The notes below the pieces were generated by a model, which saw only the letters and a list, made by a program, of their open reading frames with translations, did not search any database and was not told where the DNA came from. DNA of 9,527 nucleotides, taken from contig USKN01000058.1 in NCBI GenBank assembly GCA_900555295.1, positions 1 to 9,527 of the forward strand, read 5' to 3'. The DNA is from an uncultured Eubacteriales bacterium (lineage in GTDB: Bacteria; Bacillota; Clostridia; UMGS1810). Made by a program: the position numbers and the translations under genes. Below, piece by piece: positions 7,402-9,527 of this stretch. Every line of letters starts with the position of its first letter. Within the stretch, counting starts at the first letter, position 1.

Positions 7402-7431
7402 CAGGCAGAGCTTGGCTCTGCCTGTTTTTTT
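7402..7431 (+). terminator. Strong intrinsic terminator after fprA
   Basis: CAGGCAGAGC (7402-7411), loop TTG and GCTCTGCCTG (7415-7424) form a perfect 10-bp stem followed by seven T. It starts 13 bp after the fprA stop and closes the unit. Confidence 0.95.
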
Positions 7432-7577
7432 ACTTTAGCAGAACGGTTTATATACCGTATATTTTTTTGTCTTTGCAAGAAAAACGTACTAATTTTATGT
7501 ATTATCCATAATTAAAAAAATATTATTATATAAATGTACGAACAATTTAATTTTGTACTTTATTGTTCTAAAAAATA
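7432..7577. other. AT-rich spacer without a recognisable gene
   Basis: No supported reading frame is present. A small dyad, ACGGT (7443-7447) and ACCGT (7454-7458), is followed by a T-rich run and could be a weak back-up terminator. Further on, GAACAAT and ATTGTTC face each other at about 7550-7568, just upstream of the promoter at 7578. They could be an operator but nothing more can be said. Confidence 0.4.
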
Positions 7578-7605
7578 TTGAAAAAAACTTTTTGTATGAT
7601 ATAAT
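7578..7605 (+). promoter_or_regulatory. Extended -10 promoter in the fprA-sigK gap
   Basis: TTGAAA (7578-7583), a 16-bp spacer and TATAAT (7600-7605), with TG one base before the -10 (TGaTATAAT). Transcription would start near 7612. The next reading frame of normal size (sigK) begins 286 nt further on, beyond a hairpin terminator. That points either to a short untranslated RNA or to a regulated leader. Confidence 0.65.
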
Positions 7606-7611
7606 TTACTT

Positions 7612-7863
7612 ATCAATCAGTAAGTTTTATGTTAAAATGAAGTAATCTATGAGGGCAACAAAAATAAATAAAAAACGGAAGATAACAGAGAAGACAAAAA
7701 AGAAGAAAAAAGACGCGAAATAATGCAACACGTGCCTAAGCGGCGGCAATACTTGTAAGATTTTTAAGCAAATGAAATTTAATAAAAGATTTAAAGATTA
7801 GGCAAGAGAAAATTTAAACCTAAATCAAAAATCCGTGTCGGTACAGGCACGGATTTTTGATTT
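7612..7863 (+). ncRNA. Candidate small RNA or leader upstream of sigK
   Basis: The stretch runs from a predicted start (promoter at 7578-7605) to a perfect hairpin at 7822-7863, about 250 nt. It begins with a small hairpin (ACTTA, loop, TAAGT at about 7608-7625). A purine-rich tract follows (about 7650-7720), then AT-rich sequence. It does not match 6S, SRP, RNase P or tmRNA motifs that I know. A 24-codon lysine-rich frame (7650-7724, MRATKINKKR start) lacks a clear ribosome site. Another frame reads EEKRREIMQHVPKRRQYL before a stop (to about 7757) and could be the tail of a decayed gene. Neither is strong enough to call. Confidence 0.3.
7822..7863 (+). terminator. Perfect 16-bp hairpin, terminator-like, before sigK
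   Basis: AAATCAAAAATCCGTG (7822-7837), a 10-nt loop and the exact complement (7848-7863), which contains a five-T run. The A/T-rich ends would make it work as a terminator in both directions, though the T-run lies inside the stem rather than after it. It separates the promoter at 7578 from sigK, so sigK expression needs either read-through or a promoter after 7863. Confidence 0.7.
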
Positions 7864-7864
7864 G

Positions 7865-7886
7865 CGCATATAATGGTTTATATGCG
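7865..7886 (+). promoter_or_regulatory. Dyad with mother-cell-type -10 just before the sigK ribosome site
   Basis: CGCATATAA (7865-7873) and TTATATGCG (7878-7886) are perfect 9-bp arms around TGGT, ending in the GGAGGTGA ribosome site (7886-7893). CATATAAT (7867-7874) is within one base of the SigE-type -10 CATACAMT and close to the SigK-type CATAnnnTA. I see no matching SigE -35 at the right distance, and a possible SigK -35 (CAC at 7848-7850) is off in spacing. The dyad could also fold in RNA and touch the Shine-Dalgarno. Confidence 0.35.
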
Positions 7887-7897
7887 GAGGTGAAGCA

Positions 7898-8593
7898 ATG
7901 TTTAGACTGCTCGGACTTTTAAGTGCAATGCCACATATGATATATATGATGGGATATGTAACGGGGGTAAATTCGTTTCAGGAGCCGTTAAGCGGTGCGG
8001 AGGAAGAGTATTATCTCGAAAAATACAAAAACGGCGACCGCAGTGCGCGCAATGTATTGATAGAGCGAAATTTGCGCCTTGTGGCACACGTTGTAAAAAA
8101 ATATTCCACGTCGGATATGGAAAGCGACGATTTAATATCTATAGGTACAATAGGACTTATAAAGGCAATCGGAACGTTTAATGCCGAAAAAGGAACACGG
8201 CTTGCAACTTATGCGGCAAAGTGTATCGACAACGAAATTCTTATGAGCTTACGAGCGGGAAAGAAAAAGCAAAACGAGGTGTTTTTGCAAGACAGTGTAG
8301 GCAAAGACAAAGAGGGCAAAGAAATAAAGCTTATTGACAAATTAAGCAGCAGTGACGAAAGCATTTTTGATGAAGTGGATACAAAACTGCAAATTAAGTG
8401 TTTATATGAAAATATGAAATACATACTTACCAATCGTGAAAAACGCATAATAGAATTACGATACGGGCTTGCGGGCGGAGATGTGTTTACACAGCGGGAT
8501 GTTGCGCATAAACTTAAAATATCACGTTCTTATGTATCGCGTATCGAAAAAAAAGCAATAGAAAAATTAAAAGAAGCTTTGGGCGATGATTGA
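7898..8593 (+). CDS. sigK: RNA polymerase sporulation sigma factor SigK, uninterrupted
   Basis: SigK directs late mother-cell transcription (spore coat, maturation, lysis). The 231 residues align along the length with B. subtilis SigK. A short hydrophobic N-terminal segment, MFRLLGLLSAMPHMIYMMGY (1-20), corresponds to the pro-sequence that in Bacillus is removed by SpoIVFB. Then come PLSGAEEEYYLEKYKNGD, region 2 (ARNVLIERNLRLVAHVVKKY and DLISIGTIGLIKAIGTFN, then TRLATYAAKCIDNEILMSLR), the SigK-like linker DSVGKDKEGKEIKLID, and region 4 (LTNREKRIIELRYGL, then QRDVAHKLKISRSYVSRIEK as the -35-binding HTH). SigE is the closest alternative, but the N-terminus and the linker fit SigK better. No skin element splits the gene. 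GGAGGTGA, 4 nt before the ATG, supports the start. Confidence 0.93.
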   Translation: MFRLLGLLSAMPHMIYMMGYVTGVNSFQEPLSGAEEEYYLEKYKNGDRSARNVLIERNLRLVAHVVKKYSTSDMESDDLISIGTIGLIKAIGTFNAEKGTRLATYAAKCIDNEILMSLRAGKKKQNEVFLQDSVGKDKEGKEIKLIDKLSSSDESIFDEVDTKLQIKCLYENMKYILTNREKRIIELRYGLAGGDVFTQRDVAHKLKISRSYVSRIEKKAIEKLKEALGDD

Positions 8594-8599
8594 TATGCG

Positions 8600-8925
8600 G
8601 TGTTGCGGCACTTCATATTTAGGCAAGAGGGAGTCAAACCCACATTGGTTTAAAATAGAAATTTTCGCCGTTATTTCGTCAAACACCTTGAAAATACGAA
8701 AGTATTCCCTGCGGTGTTTTTCTTATAACAACAAAAATTTCTTATGTTAAACTGCTCGCACCCGCCGCCGAGATGTTTTATGCAAGATTTTAGTGCGGCA
8801 GGCTGTCGCACGTTTTAACCGACAAGCTGAAAGATTGTGAAAAAACATCCGGTGACGGGCAATGCGTGTTCAACTCCCTCTTGCCTAGGCAGATATTGCA
8901 ACATCTGCCTAAAGTGCCGCAACAC
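8600..8925 (+). repeat. Large palindromic element behind sigK: structured RNA or MITE-like repeat
   Basis: The outer arms are exact complements: GTGTTGCGGCACTT (8600-8613) with AAGTGCCGCAACAC (8912-8925). Inside, TAGGCAAGAGGGAGT (8620-8634) pairs exactly with 8873-8887, and weaker complementarity continues inward for about 16 bp. A further 9-bp hairpin, TAGGCAGAT (8886-8894) with ATCTGCCTA (8903-8911), interrupts the right arm. The interior has small hairpins: AATAC-GAAA-GTATT inside ACACC...GGTGT (about 8685-8722), GTGCG...CGCAC (about 8792-8810) and CCG-GTGA-CGG (about 8850-8859). Two loops are GNRA only on the plus strand, which favours a plus-strand RNA. All frames are broken by stops. 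It starts 7 bp after the sigK stop; no T-tract follows the right arm and no clear target duplication is seen. Confidence 0.6.
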
Positions 8926-8979
8926 GGGTATGAAAAATATATTTAAATAAGAAAAAGCAAAAAAATAACAAATAAGGGG

Positions 8980-9008
8980 TTGACATTTACAGGTAAATAT
9001 GTTATAAT
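8980..9008 (+). promoter_or_regulatory. Consensus SigA promoter of tRNA-Cys, with dyads in and after it
   Basis: TTGACA (8980-8985), a 17-bp spacer and TATAAT (9003-9008) match consensus at all twelve positions, with an extra TG before the -10. The spacer holds the dyad TTTAC-AG-GTAAA (8986-8997). The 11-mer ACAGGTAAATA occurs at 8989-8999 and again at 9021-9031, where it opens a second dyad GTAAAT-ATTTAC (9025-9041). A third, CGAATGTTCG, is at 9011-9020. Confidence 0.85.
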
Positions 9009-9069
9009 ATCGAATGTTCGACAGGTAAATAATTAATTTACATTGTCAAAACCGCAGTTTAATATTTTC

Positions 9070-9143
9070 GGTGCCATAGCCAAGTGGTAAGGCACGGGTC
9101 TGCAACACCCTTATCCCCGGTTCAAATCCGGGTGGCACCTCCA
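9070..9143 (+). tRNA. tRNA-Cys (anticodon GCA)
   Basis: The 74-nt cloverleaf has acceptor arms GGTGCCA and TGGCACC, D-stem GCC/GGC, and anticodon loop CTGCAAC with GCA at 9102-9104. The variable loop is 4 nt, the T-arm is CCCGG-TTCAAAT-CCGGG, the discriminator is T, and CCA is encoded. It resembles B. subtilis tRNA-Cys closely. The top pair of the anticodon stem (27-43) is a C-T mismatch, a small oddity. It has its own consensus promoter about 55 nt upstream of the mature 5' end and an immediate terminator. Confidence 0.97.
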
Positions 9144-9144
9144 G

Positions 9145-9178
9145 AAAAAAGAGCATTGCAAAAGCAATGCTCTTTTTT
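9145..9178 (+). terminator. Intrinsic terminator of tRNA-Cys
   Basis: AAAAAAGAGCATTGC (9145-9159), loop AAAA and the exact complement (9164-9178) ending in six T give a perfect 15-bp stem that starts 2 nt after the encoded CCA. Its right half recurs at 9473-9492 as part of the 55-bp repeat. Confidence 0.93.
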
Positions 9179-9213
9179 CAACGAAATTTGCCGCTGCGCG
9201 TCAAGTGAAATGG
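9159..9213 (+). repeat. 55-bp exact direct repeat, copy 1
   Basis: The sequence from the last base of the terminator's left arm to the first GTGAAAT unit (9159-9213) is repeated without change at 9473-9527. The match breaks at 9158 against 9472 and on the right runs to the end of the window. The spacing is 314 bp. Confidence 0.9.
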
Positions 9214-9363
9214 CTGCGCCGTGAAATGCACCTATGGTGCGTGAAATATCCGCTTACGCGGATGTTAAAAGGCAAATTTTATTTCACAGAGAGCGTAGCT
9301 CACTATTTCACAATTTGCGTCAAGCAAATCATTTCACATCGAGCGGAACGCGAGATATTTCAC
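9205..9363. repeat. Array of different mini-hairpins separated by GTGAAAT/ATTTCAC
   Basis: GTGAAAT stands at 9205, 9221 and 9241; its complement ATTTCAC stands at 9281, 9305, 9331 and 9357. Nearly every gap holds a different hairpin: GGC-TGC-GCC (9212-9220), GCACC-TAT-GGTGC (9228-9240), ATCCGC-TTAC-GCGGAT (9248-9263), GAGC-GTA-GCTC (9291-9301), ATTTGC-GTCAA-GCAAAT (9313-9329) and GCG-GAA-CGC within ATC...GAT (9338-9356). The orientation flips around about 9270. The stems differ in sequence but not in shape. It is no CRISPR: the constant part is only 7 bp and the spacers are palindromic. No gene is present. Confidence 0.75.
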
Positions 9364-9472
9364 TATATAACCGCTGATATGAGTTGTAAAATAATAATTT
9401 TTTGCAACTATAATGAACACTAAAAACATACCGTCCAATCGTTAGATTTTAGGACTGACTTTTGGGGCGGTT
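9364..9472. other. Spacer between the hairpin array and the second 55-bp copy
   Basis: No convincing gene. It holds a hairpin GTCCAATC (9433-9440), loop GTTA, GATT (9445-9448) and, after a 3-nt bulge, GGAC (9452-9455), with outer complementarity of ACCGTCC to GGGCGGT (about 9430-9472). The 72-codon frame from 9205 to 9423 is only a translation of the hairpin array. Confidence 0.4.
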
Positions 9473-9527
9473 CAAAAGCAATGCTCTTTTTTCAACGAAA
9501 TTTGCCGCTGCGCGTCAAGTGAAATGG
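9473..9527 (+). repeat. 55-bp exact direct repeat, copy 2, at the window end
   Basis: Identical to 9159-9213 and stopping exactly at the last base of the window. It carries only the right half of the tRNA terminator stem. It may be a true tandem unit of 314 bp or an unresolved repeat at a contig end. Confidence 0.9.

Noticed and set aside
7650..7757. Short lysine/arginine-rich peptides before sigK
   Set aside because: No clear ribosome site and strongly biased composition in a purine-rich tract; kept only as a comment in the candidate RNA entry.
7898..8593. SigE rather than SigK
   Set aside because: The N-terminal pro-like segment, the PLSGAEE region and the DSVGKDKEGKEIKLID linker match SigK better than SigE; there is no spoIIGA upstream.
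8600..8925. RNase P, tmRNA, SRP RNA or 6S RNA
   Set aside because: None of the conserved core motifs of these RNAs that I know is present on either strand.
8600..8925. Group II intron remnant
   Set aside because: No GUGYG 5' end, no domain V hairpin and no reverse transcriptase frame.
9205..9363. CRISPR array
   Set aside because: The constant unit is only 7 bp, occurs in both orientations, and the intervening sequences are self-complementary rather than spacer-like; no cas gene is present.
9205..9423. 72-codon plus-strand frame
   Set aside because: It is a translation of the hairpin array, with no ribosome site and no recognisable protein features.

Overview
The window reads as a chromosomal piece of an endospore-forming, AT-rich, anaerobic member of the Clostridia (Bacillota). 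Three things point there: a Spo0A homologue, a SigK-type mother-cell sigma factor, and a flavodiiron oxygen-scavenging protein of the kind strict anaerobes carry. Codon use is AT-rich throughout. I cannot name a genus from sequence alone.

Layout, left to right. (1) 1-619: an AT-richer piece with an XRE-type helix-turn-helix gene overlapping (ATGA) the first 11 codons of a ParA-like 'KGGVGR' ATPase, which is cut off inside its Walker A motif. (2) 620-717: GC-richer, hairpin-rich spacer. (3) 718-3403, minus strand: recR-greA-lysS (recombination mediator, transcript cleavage factor, lysyl-tRNA synthetase), a housekeeping operon with a good extended -10 promoter. (4) 3404-3687: divergent control region with several dyads. 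(5) 3688-4461, plus strand: spo0A, complete, but with Asn (residue 57) where the phosphoacceptor Asp should be. (6) 4612-7389: a secreted BspA-like leucine-rich-repeat protein followed 12 bp later by a flavodiiron protein (fprA type), one transcription unit from a near-consensus promoter to a strong terminator. (7) 7432-7863: a gene-poor stretch with an extended -10 promoter and, about 250 bp on, a perfect 16-bp terminator-like hairpin, so a possible small RNA. (8) 7898-8593: sigK as one uninterrupted reading frame. (9) 8600-8925: a 326-bp element closed by long perfect inverted repeats, either a structured RNA or a MITE-like repeat. (10) 8980-9178: consensus promoter, tRNA-Cys(GCA) and terminator. 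(11) 9179-9527: an array of different small hairpins separated by a constant heptamer (GTGAAAT, then ATTTCAC), ending in an exact 55-bp copy of sequence already seen at 9159.

How the genes relate: the main theme is sporulation, with the master response regulator and the last mother-cell sigma factor about 3.4 kb apart, plus surface and oxygen-stress functions between them. The most notable points are the Spo0A Asp-to-Asn change, the palindromic element behind sigK, the variable-hairpin array after the tRNA, and the truncated ATPase at the left junction. The exact 55-bp repeat at the right edge may be an assembly signature, so the far right end, and possibly the left junction, should be treated with care.
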